64,000 nucleotides of DNA from Corynebacterium tuberculostearicum. Lineage in GTDB: Bacteria > Actinomycetota > Actinomycetes > Mycobacteriales > Mycobacteriaceae. The notes beneath the pieces are model-generated. The model searched no databases and had not been told where the DNA came from. It saw only the letters and a program-made list of their open reading frames with translations. The translations under genes and the position numbers were made by a program. This document shows, piece after piece, positions 18,863 to 27,183 of the stretch; the stretch's first letter is position 1, and the number at the start of each line of letters is the position of its first letter. The DNA lies in contig NZ_JACBZL010000001.1 of assembly GCF_013408445.1 (NCBI RefSeq), forward strand, positions 372,001 through 436,000, read 5' to 3'.

Positions 18863-20366
18863 TGTTTTCTCCATTAGTGGAATTGGGGTTCAGGCAACGC
18901 TGGAGTGAATCAGCGTTGAACTTCATGAGGTCGATATAGGAGCCGACGGTGTCGTCCAGCGTGTCGCCATAAATGGGGCACAGCGCCACGCCTTGTTCCG
19001 CGGCGGCCTGGGTAAGGGTGTCGGCGCTGGCCTGTTGTACGGGCTCGACAAAAACAGCAGGCAGATGCAGGTTCTCCAGCGTGCGGCGCAACGCTATGAC
19101 CTCCCGCGGGGAAGGCTCGATGGCCGGGTTGGGCGTGACGAATCCTGCCACCGAAATGTCATAGCCCTGCTCGAGGTAGGCGTAGCCATGGTGCGTGGTC
19201 ACTAGATGCCGGTTTTCAGCAGGGATAGAGGCAATGGCGCGGCTTACATAGTCATCCGTGTCCCGCAGGCGCTTGGTATAGGCCGCTGCCCGCTGCCGGT
19301 AGGCGGCACCGTGGGAGGGATCTGCTTGCGCCATCTCCTCCGCAATGACATCCACGTAGGCGATAGCGTTGTCCACGTTGTGCCATAAATGCGGATCCAC
19401 CTCGCCGTGGATGTGCTTGCCCAGCACGGCCTGCGGCAAGAGGTAGGTATCCGAGCCCGGCGCGCCGAGGAAGCGGTAGGCAGGATCCGGCGGGATGGGC
19501 TGCAGCACTGACGAGGGGATAGATACCGCGGTGGTGGCGGGGTCAAAGCGCTTGTCTTGGTCGCGCAGGTCAATGCGGTGCTGCGCCAGGTTTGCCTCAG
19601 TATCCAGGTGCCCGGAATCAATGGCCTGCATTCCTTTAGGTGGGTTGACGCCCACGGCCACGGTGAGGTGCTGGACTTCGGTGCCGTCGGCCTGAAACCC
19701 AAGGCGGTAGATCCCAGGTTGGGAAAAGCCCCAAGAGACGTGGGTGTGGGCGTTGGCAGGAAGGGTTACTGCGTCTTCCTTGCCATCGACGCCATCGGCC
19801 GAGTTAAAGAGGACCTCCGGGGTACCGAAGGCGGAGACCACATAGGCCGCCACGTCGCCCGGCCCGTCGGCTGAGACCATGCGAAAGTCTACCCCGGAGG
19901 AGTGTTGCGCGGCGCCGCTGATGCGCAGTCCTAGCCAAATGGCATCCAAGGATACATCTTCTACCAGCGGCACCAGGGTGGCACCGCGGGTGGAGGCAGC
20001 GTCGGCGACCTCCACCACGGGAGCGTCGGTGGACTCGTGCAGCGTATCGATAAGAGCTTGCGGTTCCAGCAGGTAGCCGTTGCTAAGCGCCAGGTTGGCA
20101 TTGGCAATATCGCGCACCGTGCGCAGCGTTGGCTCGAAGGTATGCGGATCCTTGCCGCTGGGGATGAGGCTTTTGACCTGGGCATCTTCTCCTGCCACGT
20201 TGCGCGCTAGGTCTGCCAGGATTGGGGTGGTGGCCACCACGCTGAATCCTTCTCCGGTCCCAGCATCATGTGCGGCTGAGGACGCACAACTAGCGGTGAG
20301 CAGGCAACTGGCCAAAAGTGCTCCTACGGTAAGGTGCCGGCGATTGTGGGAACATGAACGCCCCAT
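18855..20366 (-). CDS. metal-binding ABC lipoprotein with an inserted repeat module
   Basis: A 503-residue substrate-binding lipoprotein of the ZnuA/MntC (cluster A-I) family. The lipobox LTASC has Cys27. The four expected metal ligands are present: His75 (GKDPHTFEP), His326 (VDPHLWHN), His392 or 393 (THHGYAYLEQ) and Asp468 (IYGDTLDD). Between the first and second ligands the chain carries about 190 extra residues (roughly 130-318) that contain an anchored-repeat module: AIWLGLRIS, ADGPGDVAAYV, NAHTHVSWGFSQPGIYRLGF, GHLDTEANL and FLGAPGSDTYLLPQ. Ordinary ZnuA proteins are about 300 residues. The start ATG 20366 overlaps the preceding stop (TAATG). The ligand set favours Zn or Mn. Confidence 0.93.
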   Translation of the reverse strand: MGRSCSHNRRHLTVGALLASCLLTASCASSAAHDAGTGEGFSVVATTPILADLARNVAGEDAQVKSLIPSGKDPHTFEPTLRTVRDIANANLALSNGYLLEPQALIDTLHESTDAPVVEVADAASTRGATLVPLVEDVSLDAIWLGLRISGAAQHSSGVDFRMVSADGPGDVAAYVVSAFGTPEVLFNSADGVDGKEDAVTLPANAHTHVSWGFSQPGIYRLGFQADGTEVQHLTVAVGVNPPKGMQAIDSGHLDTEANLAQHRIDLRDQDKRFDPATTAVSIPSSVLQPIPPDPAYRFLGAPGSDTYLLPQAVLGKHIHGEVDPHLWHNVDNAIAYVDVIAEEMAQADPSHGAAYRQRAAAYTKRLRDTDDYVSRAIASIPAENRHLVTTHHGYAYLEQGYDISVAGFVTPNPAIEPSPREVIALRRTLENLHLPAVFVEPVQQASADTLTQAAAEQGVALCPIYGDTLDDTVGSYIDLMKFNADSLQRCLNPNSTNGENNA

Positions 20367-21967
20367 TAGTCCGCTGCCTTAGCTACGGCCAGCCGCGCAA
20401 TGCCCAGGCCGAGGAAGAGCATGCCAAGGCCCAACACCCCGATGCCGAGGGGCACGATGGGGGTCCCAGTATTGGCTAAAGAACCGCCCGTGCCTTGTGC
20501 CTGCGCCGACTGACCGTTGCTGGATCCGGTGGGTGAGGTAGAGCCGCTAGCGCTTGCCGACGCCCCACCTGCCGCCGCGCCATTCCCACAGTCGCCGCCG
20601 TCTGGATTCACGGCAGCTCCCAGGTCGAAGTGCCCGTTATCAAACGCCTTGGCCGGTTCATCGCCGCCGACGACGAAATGGAGAGTTGCCTCACCGGCAA
20701 CCTGTTTTCCCTCACCGGTTTGAGCCACTTGGCGGATGGTGACGTCATAGGTTCCCTGGGCGCCAAAGACCCAGTTGGGGTGCACGTGAGTATTCGGGGC
20801 GATGGAATGGGTGCCTTCCGCCGCATCAGCGTTGCCGCGGAACCACTCCTCGCCAACGACCTTGCCCAGCCCGCCCTGGGAGTAGACCATCATCGGGCCG
20901 GGGCCCTTGAAGCCCACCAGCTCCCAGGTGACATCGCCGGGGATATTTTCGCGCATCGATGGGCTTTGGGTATTCGCCCCTAACCACGGAACACCGTCGA
21001 CCTGGGTAGAACCAATCATCCAGGCCTTTCCTGCTGGCACTGGTCCTACTTCTTGGGGGAGATCCACGCTGGATTTATCGGAGAGGTAGAAGGTGGCACC
21101 ATCGGCATCGCGCCACTCGGAGGGCGAGACCGTATCGTCCTTGATTTGCGGGGTCATGCCCGGGGTGCATTCTTCGCCTGTTGCTGCGCCGGACGTGCCC
21201 GAGCCTGCCGCGTCGCTCTTGCCTGCAGGTCGCTTTGTATTTGTATCTCCCTGGTCAGTGGTGCCATCGCCGGAGTCAGCCGCGCGATCCGCGGTGGAGG
21301 CATCGCCGCCGTCGCCTACCTCCCAGGTGTAGGTCACCGCATTGCTGGACTCGCCATTGGAATGGGCGCGCACCGTCATGGTGTAGGTGCCGGCCTCGCT
21401 AAAAGCCCAGTTGACATGCCGGTGAGCGGGATTGGGCTGGTTGATGACCTCACCGCTGGTGAGCTCCATGGAACCGGAATCGGTCACGGCATCGATGCCA
21501 CCAAAACTGCTGGTTTCAAAGACATACACAGTGCCCGGGCCGGAGACCTCGGCAAATTCCAGATCAACGCTTTCGAAGCCGCCATCGCGGGCGGGTTGAG
21601 TATCCCAACCCGGCCAGATGATGCGCTGGTCTTGGGCCTGTGGCAGGAAATAGGTGGGTTGGCCGATTTCTGGCACGCCCTCGGTGGCATCGGACCAGGC
21701 ATCCTCGACGACTTTCAGCACTACGTCATCGCCAGAGCGCGGAACGGCAGACCCCGTGATGTCTTCCTTCATCGAAAGGTGCAGCGTGCCATTAGGAGCC
21801 GTGACATAGAAGGCGTCGACGTGCCCAGAATCAAAGACCTCATCGAAGGCCAGTGCCGCGCCGGGGGAGAAGAAGGCTAAAGCTGCGGCAAAGGCAGCCG
21901 CAAGTACCGACATGAACCGACGCCACTGTGGAGCGCGCCGGGAGGCGGAAGTGTGGGATTGGTGCAT
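20366..21967 (-). CDS. two-module surface protein with LAxTG sorting signal
   Basis: A 533-residue exported protein. The signal peptide ends near residue 41 (GAALA/FDEV). Module 1 (about 42-220) contains GHVDAFYVTAPNG, YFLPQAQDQRIIWPGWDTQ and PAHRHVNWAFSEAGTYTMTV. Module 2 (about 270-450) contains WMIGSTQVDGVPWLGANTQ, KGPGPMMVYSQGG and NTHVHPNWVFGAQGTYDVTI, then AKAFDNGHFDLGA. A Ser/Gly-rich stretch leads to SLANTG, a hydrophobic segment and a short tail ending AVAKAAD. LANTG fits the LAxTG signal used by class E sortases, so this member is probably covalently attached to peptidoglycan, unlike its membrane-anchored siblings. ATG 21967 is 36 bp after the previous gene. Confidence 0.87.
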   Translation of the reverse strand: MHQSHTSASRRAPQWRRFMSVLAAAFAAALAFFSPGAALAFDEVFDSGHVDAFYVTAPNGTLHLSMKEDITGSAVPRSGDDVVLKVVEDAWSDATEGVPEIGQPTYFLPQAQDQRIIWPGWDTQPARDGGFESVDLEFAEVSGPGTVYVFETSSFGGIDAVTDSGSMELTSGEVINQPNPAHRHVNWAFSEAGTYTMTVRAHSNGESSNAVTYTWEVGDGGDASTADRAADSGDGTTDQGDTNTKRPAGKSDAAGSGTSGAATGEECTPGMTPQIKDDTVSPSEWRDADGATFYLSDKSSVDLPQEVGPVPAGKAWMIGSTQVDGVPWLGANTQSPSMRENIPGDVTWELVGFKGPGPMMVYSQGGLGKVVGEEWFRGNADAAEGTHSIAPNTHVHPNWVFGAQGTYDVTIRQVAQTGEGKQVAGEATLHFVVGGDEPAKAFDNGHFDLGAAVNPDGGDCGNGAAAGGASASASGSTSPTGSSNGQSAQAQGTGGSLANTGTPIVPLGIGVLGLGMLFLGLGIARLAVAKAAD

Positions 21968-22003
21968 TGTGGTGTCCCGTCTAGTCAGTTGGGTTGGGGT
22001 GGG

Positions 22004-24382
22004 TTAGAACTTGAGGCCGAAGCGCCGGCGGATGAGGTCTTCGTTATCGCGGAAGAAGTTATAGAAGGCCTTGAAGACCACCACGAGGACCGCTGGGAGG
22101 ACTAAGCTCCACGGGCTTAACGAGGATCCCGTTGGCTCTTCGGGCTTAGCGGCATCGTCCGGCTTATCGGTCGGCCTCTCGCTGGGGGGCTCGCCCTCGG
22201 AGTCGTTAGGCTTGTGCGAGGAACAAGAATCTAGGGTTTTATCGCCCACGGCAAAGGTCAGAGTTTGTGGCTCGGACTTAAGTTCCTTGCCGTCCTTCCC
22301 CGTGGCCGTATAGGTGGCCTCGAAGGTATAGACACCGGGCTTGGAAAAGGCCCAGTGCGTGTGGGTGTGGGCCGCAAAGTTGGTCTCGATGGTGTAGTCC
22401 TCGGCCGCGGAGTTCGCTAAGACCGAAAAGCCCTTGCCATGGGAGGCGTCGATAAAGGCGCCCCACTCGGCCCCGTCTGGGGTGGAGGTGGGCTTCAGGT
22501 TGAGGTTGACGGCATTGTCTTTGGTCGCGGAATAATCCAAGTCCTGAGTGTTGTAACCCGGCCAGATAATGTGTTGATTCTGTGTCTGCGGCAGGTGATA
22601 GAAGCGCTCACCGGGTTTTCCGAGGAAATCGAACTCCTTGCCCGCAAGCTTCTCGTTGCGCCGGGTGAGCGCATTATCGTGTACGCCGAGCACCACGTCA
22701 TCGAGTTTGCGGTCGACAGACTTCTTATCCACCTGTGCCGTGTCATCGCGCAGAACGGTAGTAAAGCCGCCTTCGGCAGGCTGAGCCTTGATGTCCACGT
22801 GCCCACGGTCCAGTAGGTATTTCTCGCTGCACTGGTGAGTGTCGGCTTCCGCTTCATTTGCGCCAGGCTGCGGCGCTTGCGATGGCGAGTCTTCCTTGCC
22901 GGGAGTGGTGTCCGGTTCCTCATTGGAAGTGGAGAACCGCCCCGTGGTTTCGTAGTTTTCGCCGAAGGCAAAGGACTCGGTAATTACGCTGCTTGCGTGC
23001 CCAGCTTTCACGGTGGAATGAGGAAAGAGATTGACCTTTGCATAAGAGCCCGTGAAGTATTCGCCCTCGTCAAAGGAAACCTCGCCGTGCCCGTTAGTAA
23101 TAGGGGTTTCCAGATCCACGGTGGGGTATTTGGAATCCTTGGCATCATAAAGACCGCCGGTGAGAAGGCCGTTGAAGTTCTTATCGTCGGTATCGACCAC
23201 AATCTTGGTGCCGCCCTTGCCCTGCTTGCGCATCCGGATGGTATAGCCCAGCTCCTGCAGCTCGGTTTCCTGGGTGGGGGCAAGCTGGCGCGGGTGGGAG
23301 GCTTCCTGCCACGTCTCGGCAGCGGAAGAAGAATCTGTCTGGACGGACGCGCCAGGCTGGACGTCAAGGGGATTAGAAATCCAGCGCGGGGCATCACCCT
23401 CTGGGGTAAATACGGCCTGGACCTTGGACGGATCTGGTCCCATGTACTCGTCCCACTGCGCGCGGCCATTCTTAACGGGGAGGTCGGTGAGGAAGTAGCC
23501 GTCGATAAGCAGCGTCAGGGTACCCTGCGCCTTATTTTTAGCGTCGAAGGAAATAGTGGTGAGCTTGTCATCGCCGTCTTTTTCGGGATTGTGCTTAGGG
23601 GCCATGCGCAGGCTGTAGCCGGCAGCGGCGGCGTCGCCAGTCGCGGACTGGGCAAAGCGTTCCTTGAGGCTTGGAGTCTTCTCATCCTTGGGCTTCTGGC
23701 CGCCTACTTGAATCGTTGTGGTCTGCGGTTCATTGGCGATGAGCTGGCCGTCTTTGCCGCGCGCACTGGTGCGGTAGGTCAGGCGGTAACGGCCAGGTTT
23801 GGTAAACAGCGTGGAGTTGTGGGTGTGCGTGCCGGCAACGAGATAGGCCGAATGCGGTGAATCAGGGAAGGAGCCGAGCATACGGTGCAGCTGGGTTCCG
23901 TCCTCATCATCTTTATTGGTGAAAAGCTCGACCTCGCCGGGGCCATCAACGCTCAGCAAGTCGAGGAAAGCTACGCCATCGCGGAATTTGTCAGTGGGCA
24001 GGGAGGTATCGGCGCCAAAGCCCAACCAGATGGGTGAAGTATTGCCGGACACTTGGTGCGGTGCGGTGTAGTACGTGGTGCCGGGCGCCCCAATATAGTC
24101 CTGAGTGCCATTTTTCGGCAGCGTATAGAGGTACTGATTGTGGCCGTCCATAGCGCTGTAGCCCCTGCCCACCCAGGCGACGGTGTCAGAGATCGGTGGT
24201 TCCTGGCCGCCAAATTCAGACTTCAGCACGAAGTCGTTGTTCTCCCAGAAAGACTTAGGGGAGTCAACATGGGTATCGGTGGCAATGTGCTTGCCATCAT
24301 CGGGGCCGGCGACGGCCGTGGCGGGCGTGATAAGCGCTAGCGTGCTGAGCGCGGCAAGGAAGCGGATGCGTGGGGAAGCCAC
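22004..24382 (-). CDS. large two-module surface protein, first gene of metal operon
   Basis: A 792-residue exported protein. The signal peptide ends near residue 26 (TAVA/GPD). Module 1 (about 35-235) contains TDTHVDSPKSFW, YIGAPGTTYY, PIWLGFGADT, DGPGEVELFTN and GTHTHNSTLFTKPGRYRLTY. A central region (about 245-490) holds a different segment, partly repeated, with GYSLRM and GYTIRM cores and Ig-like spacing. Module 2 (about 530-735) contains RGHVDIKAQPAEGG, YHLPQTQNQHIIWPGYNTQ and AAHTHTHWAFSKPGVYTFEA. A Pro/Glu/Ser-rich linker precedes a C-terminal hydrophobic anchor (WSLVLPAVLVVVFKAFYNFF). The start is GTG 24382. It resembles the cell-wall partner protein of anchored-repeat ABC transporters and is probably the outermost module. 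Confidence 0.85.
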   Translation of the reverse strand: MASPRIRFLAALSTLALITPATAVAGPDDGKHIATDTHVDSPKSFWENNDFVLKSEFGGQEPPISDTVAWVGRGYSAMDGHNQYLYTLPKNGTQDYIGAPGTTYYTAPHQVSGNTSPIWLGFGADTSLPTDKFRDGVAFLDLLSVDGPGEVELFTNKDDEDGTQLHRMLGSFPDSPHSAYLVAGTHTHNSTLFTKPGRYRLTYRTSARGKDGQLIANEPQTTTIQVGGQKPKDEKTPSLKERFAQSATGDAAAAGYSLRMAPKHNPEKDGDDKLTTISFDAKNKAQGTLTLLIDGYFLTDLPVKNGRAQWDEYMGPDPSKVQAVFTPEGDAPRWISNPLDVQPGASVQTDSSSAAETWQEASHPRQLAPTQETELQELGYTIRMRKQGKGGTKIVVDTDDKNFNGLLTGGLYDAKDSKYPTVDLETPITNGHGEVSFDEGEYFTGSYAKVNLFPHSTVKAGHASSVITESFAFGENYETTGRFSTSNEEPDTTPGKEDSPSQAPQPGANEAEADTHQCSEKYLLDRGHVDIKAQPAEGGFTTVLRDDTAQVDKKSVDRKLDDVVLGVHDNALTRRNEKLAGKEFDFLGKPGERFYHLPQTQNQHIIWPGYNTQDLDYSATKDNAVNLNLKPTSTPDGAEWGAFIDASHGKGFSVLANSAAEDYTIETNFAAHTHTHWAFSKPGVYTFEATYTATGKDGKELKSEPQTLTFAVGDKTLDSCSSHKPNDSEGEPPSERPTDKPDDAAKPEEPTGSSLSPWSLVLPAVLVVVFKAFYNFFRDNEDLIRRRFGLKF

Positions 24383-24424
24383 TGTTGGGGAGGCCTTTCT
24401 ACAGTTCTCACAAGTTCACCAGAA

Positions 24425-24430
24425 ACTATA
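24425..24430 (-). promoter_or_regulatory. -10 box of the anchored-repeat metal operon
   Basis: ACTATA on the plus strand reads TATAGT on the minus strand. It predicts a transcript starting near 24418 with a leader of about 36 nt before GTG 24382. No clear -35 is seen. Confidence 0.5.
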
Positions 24431-24461
24431 GAAAATGAATCCCATAACCTGCTAGCCGTAA

Positions 24462-24476
24462 TGGAAACCGATTTCA
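24462..24476. promoter_or_regulatory. dyad operator candidate 1, metal operon
   Basis: TGGAAACCGATTTCA, an imperfect palindrome just upstream of the TATAGT box. It matches dyad 2 at 13 of 15 positions when one is reverse-complemented, and resembles Zur/Fur-family boxes of the TGAAAA..TTTTCA type. The regulator is inferred. Confidence 0.5.
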
Positions 24477-24495
24477 CCGACCAGTAGCTTTGTAG

Positions 24496-24510
24496 TGAAA
24501 CCCGTTTCCA
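24496..24510. promoter_or_regulatory. dyad operator candidate 2, metal operon
   Basis: TGAAACCCGTTTCCA, the inverted counterpart of dyad 1, with centres 34 bp apart (about three helical turns). It lies between the divergent metal operon and gltX; gltX has its own start about 115 bp away, so control of the metal operon is more likely. Confidence 0.45.
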
Positions 24511-24623
24511 ATTACCCCAATTTGCGTGTAGGAATAGACTGCAAGCCGCTGCGCGCCGGGCAGGATTCAGGGGCGCTTGGGCTGGTGCGGACTGGAATCG
24601 GCGCCTCCACTACGATGGTGGGC

Positions 24624-26108
24624 ATGACTGAAGTACGCGTTAGATTCTGTCCGTCCCCAACCGGCACACCGCACGTAGGCATGGTGCGCACCGCACTATT
24701 CAACTGGGCCTACGCCCGCCATACCGGCGGCAAGCTGGTATTCCGCATCGAGGACACCGATGCCGCCCGTGACTCTGAAGAGTCCTACCAGGCCATCATT
24801 GATTCCCTGACCTGGCTTGGGTTGGGCTGGGATGAAGGCATCGATGTCGGTGGCCCGCACGAGCCTTACCGTCAGTCCCAGCGCATGGACATCTACAAAG
24901 AGGTCCTAGACAAGCTTATCGACGGCGGATTTGTCTACCCGGCATACTCCACGGCTGAAGAGGTAGAGGAGCGCCACAAGGCTGCTGGCCGTGACCCGAA
25001 GCTGGGCTATGACAACTATGACCGTGACCTCACTCAGGAGCAGATCGACGCTTTTGAGGCGGAGGGCCGCAAGCCTGTCTGGCGCCTGCGCATGCCGGAG
25101 CAGGATTGGACCTGGACCGACCTGGTGCGTGGCGAGATGACCTTCAAGTCTGAGACCCAGCCGGACTATGTAGTAGCTCGCTCCAATGGTGCGCCCCTCT
25201 ACACCCTGGTTAACCCGGTTGATGACGCCCTGATGCGCATCACCCACGTGCTGCGCGGTGAGGACCTACTTTCTTCTACTCCGCGTCAGCTCGCGCTTTA
25301 CGACGCCCTGCAGAAGATCGGCATCGCCGAGTTTACCCCAGAGTTTGGCCACCTACCCTTCGTGATGGGCGAGGGCAATAAGAAGCTGTCTAAGCGCGAC
25401 CCGCAGTCCAACCTGTTTAATCACCGCGATAACGGCATTATCCCTGAGGGCATGCTCAATTACCTGTCCCTGCTGGGTTGGTCCCTGTCCGCGGACCAGG
25501 ACATCTTTAGCATGGATGACTTGGTAGAAAACTTCGACGTCCACGACGTGCTGGGTAACCCCGCACGCTTTGATCAGAAGAAGCTCGAGGCCATCAACGC
25601 GGACCACATCCGCCAGCTGGACCCAGAAGAGTTTGCCTTCCGTCTGCGTAACTACTTGACCGAGTACACGGACTTCCCGGCCGACTATGACGGCGAGAAG
25701 TTCGCCTTCGCCGCTGACCTTGTACAAACCCGCATCAAGACCCTGTCTGATGCCTATGGCCTCATGAGCTTTTTGGTGACCCCGGATGCCGACCTAAAGC
25801 TTGATGAGAAGGCAGCGAAGAAGAACCTCAAGGAAGAGGCCATTCAGCCGCTCGAGGTGGGTATCGAGACCCTCGAGGGCGTTGCGGAGTGGAAGACCGA
25901 GAATATCGAGGTGGCACTATCTAAGGCCCTTATTGAAGACCTCGAGCTGAAGCCTCGTAAGGCCTACGGAGCACTGCGTGTAGCCATTTCCGGCGCCCAG
26001 GTTTCCCCGCCGCTCTTTGAGTCCATGGAGCTGCTGGGCAAGGAGTCCACCCTGGCCCGCCTTCGTGCGGCCCGTGAAGTGACTCCCTACGTGCCGGCGG
26101 CACAGTAG
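24624..26108 (+). CDS. gltX: glutamyl-tRNA synthetase
   Basis: Charges tRNA-Glu with glutamate (class I synthetase). The 494-residue protein starts [14 protein letters not shown]; the HIGH motif is HVGM (17-20), and the KMSKS motif is KLSKR (254-258). ATG 24624 lies exactly 7 nt after TACGAT (24611-24616), indicating a leaderless mRNA; the longer frame to 24495 has no homologous N-terminus. tRNA-Gln and tRNA-Glu genes follow within 350 bp, the usual corynebacterial arrangement. Whether this enzyme also mischarges tRNA-Gln for GatCAB cannot be judged here. Confidence 0.97.
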   Translation: MTEVRVRFCPSPTGTPHVGMVRTALFNWAYARHTGGKLVFRIEDTDAARDSEESYQAIIDSLTWLGLGWDEGIDVGGPHEPYRQSQRMDIYKEVLDKLIDGGFVYPAYSTAEEVEERHKAAGRDPKLGYDNYDRDLTQEQIDAFEAEGRKPVWRLRMPEQDWTWTDLVRGEMTFKSETQPDYVVARSNGAPLYTLVNPVDDALMRITHVLRGEDLLSSTPRQLALYDALQKIGIAEFTPEFGHLPFVMGEGNKKLSKRDPQSNLFNHRDNGIIPEGMLNYLSLLGWSLSADQDIFSMDDLVENFDVHDVLGNPARFDQKKLEAINADHIRQLDPEEFAFRLRNYLTEYTDFPADYDGEKFAFAADLVQTRIKTLSDAYGLMSFLVTPDADLKLDEKAAKKNLKEEAIQPLEVGIETLEGVAEWKTENIEVALSKALIEDLELKPRKAYGALRVAISGAQVSPPLFESMELLGKESTLARLRAAREVTPYVPAAQ

Positions 26109-26157
26109 GGGGAGTGCCTCCCGTGAGGCGGCGATAGATGTCTAATCCCGCCCTTCG

Positions 26158-26207
26158 ATGCGGCGAATGGCAGCTGAACTACAGCGCTGTCATTCGCCGC
26201 ATTTTTA
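26158..26207 (+). terminator. terminator after gltX
   Basis: ATGCGGCGAATG (26158-26169) pairs perfectly with CATTCGCCGCAT (26191-26202), followed by TTTTATTA. Confidence 0.9.
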
Positions 26208-26249
26208 TTAACCTTCTACTGGCCTGAAAATGGGTCGTGCGCTGGCGAT

Positions 26250-26278
26250 TTGGCAGTTTACGCGATGATCATTATAGT
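26250..26278 (+). promoter_or_regulatory. promoter of the tRNA-Gln/tRNA-Glu unit
   Basis: TTGGCA (26250-26255), a 17-bp spacer and TATAGT (26273-26278), the best sigma-A-type promoter in the window, placed 69 bp before the tRNA-Gln gene. Confidence 0.7.
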
Positions 26279-26346
26279 TATTACACGTTGCAGCGAGCAA
26301 GGGAGAACAGCCGAAAGGCGGTAAGCTTCCAGCGCAAGTTAGCAAA

Positions 26347-26418
26347 TGGCCTATGGTGTAATTGGCAACACAGCGGTTTCTGGTACCGCCATTCTAGGTT
26401 CGAGTCCTGGTAGGCCAG
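26347..26418 (+). tRNA. tRNA-Gln(CTG)
   Basis: A 72-nt cloverleaf. Acceptor TGGCCTA pairs with TAGGCCA, followed by discriminator G; the anticodon stem is GCGGT/ACCGC with loop TTCTGGT (anticodon CTG); the T arm contains GGTTCGAGTCC. CCA is not encoded. Confidence 0.95.
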
Positions 26419-26457
26419 CAGTGAAAATGCTTTAAACGGCAGGCTCACTAGTTCTAA

Positions 26458-26530
26458 GCCCCGTTCGTCTAGCGGCCTAGGACGCCGGCCTCTCACGCCG
26501 GTAACACGGGTTCAAATCCCGTACGGGGTA
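26458..26530 (+). tRNA. tRNA-Glu(CTC), copy 1
   Basis: A 73-nt cloverleaf. Acceptor GCCCCGT pairs with ACGGGGT; the anticodon stem is CCGGC/GCCGG with loop CTCTCAC (anticodon CTC); the T loop is GGTTCAAATCC. It is 39 bp after tRNA-Gln and shares its promoter. It is identical over all 73 nt to copy 2 at 27184. Confidence 0.95.
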
Positions 26531-26536
26531 CAAAGA

Positions 26537-26565
26537 CCTCCAGCCCAAAGGCTGGAGGATTTTTC
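26537..26565 (+). terminator. terminator after tRNA-Glu copy 1
   Basis: CCTCCAGCC (26537-26545) pairs perfectly with GGCTGGAGG (26550-26558), followed by ATTTTTC. Confidence 0.92.
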
Positions 26566-26792
26566 ATATCCGGGGCAATGTCTTTTCCAGCGTCAGTCTG
26601 GGTTCCGACCACGACGCGAGCAAAACTGGTTATAACCTACCCCCAGACCATTAGCCTTATCTGCGCAGGCCGCAGCCTGCTGCCAATGAGACCAGGGCTA
26701 AGACCACCGCGAAGTTGTGCAAAACCCTTCCTGTCCTGCATGCGTAGGCATAGACTGCAAGTACAGCAGAAAACAAACAGAAAGGAGAGCGG

Positions 26793-26852
26793 GTGACAGA
26801 AAGCGAAACGCACCACAGCCAAGGCGCACAGCCCGAAAGCACAGCCAGGTAG
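26793..26852 (+). CDS. possible 19-codon small ORF
   Basis: GTG start preceded by AAAGGAGAGC, an unusually strong Shine-Dalgarno; encodes VTESETHHSQGAQPESTAR then TAG. No homology is recognised. It could be a real small protein or the surviving 5' end of a deleted gene between the tRNA copies. Confidence 0.25.
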   Translation: MTESETHHSQGAQPESTAR

Positions 26853-27100
26853 TAACGCTATAATCCACAACTTCCTTCCCACCAACGTTTGTACGAAGTA
26901 TAGGAGCCTGCAGCATATGCACTTCGACGCACAGCGCCATCCCGAGTCCTACTAGCACAGCGTTCTCGGCCACGGACTATCCACAGATTGCTTGCGGAAT
27001 AACCACTGATTCGATCCGCACCTCGGCCACGAAGAACCCTCACTGCAGTACCGGGCTCGGGAATTTTTGCGTTTTCCTTCGCCTTCCCTCAAAACCGTCC

Positions 27101-27129
27101 TTGACCGTGCGATTTGTGCTGAATTAACC
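27101..27129 (+). promoter_or_regulatory. promoter of tRNA-Glu copy 2
   Basis: TTGACC (27101-27106), a 17-bp spacer and TTAACC (27124-27129). The -10 is weak, but spacing and position (55 bp before the tRNA) fit. Confidence 0.45.
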
Positions 27130-27183
27130 CATCGTTTACTCTTAACAAGTCCGCAACGCACAGTGTGCGATTGCTGCGAACGC

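Larger units (their letters stand above)
26566..27183. other. gene-poor segment between identical tRNA-Glu genes
   Basis: About 620 bp with no recognisable long gene. It holds one short frame with a strong ribosome site (26793-26852), a stray TATAAT at 26859-26864, and a promoter for the second tRNA-Glu near its right end. No transposase or integrase motif was found in any frame. The flanking tRNA copies could mark an old duplication or an excised integrated element. Confidence 0.5.

Noticed and set aside
26637..26885. 82-codon minus-strand frame with hydrophobic Cys-rich product between the tRNA-Glu genes
   Set aside because: No ribosome site, no recognised family and odd composition; not convincing as a gene.
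26977..26990. DnaA-box-like TATCCACAG near 26980, possible replication element
   Set aside because: Only one such site, no cluster and no dnaA or dnaN nearby.
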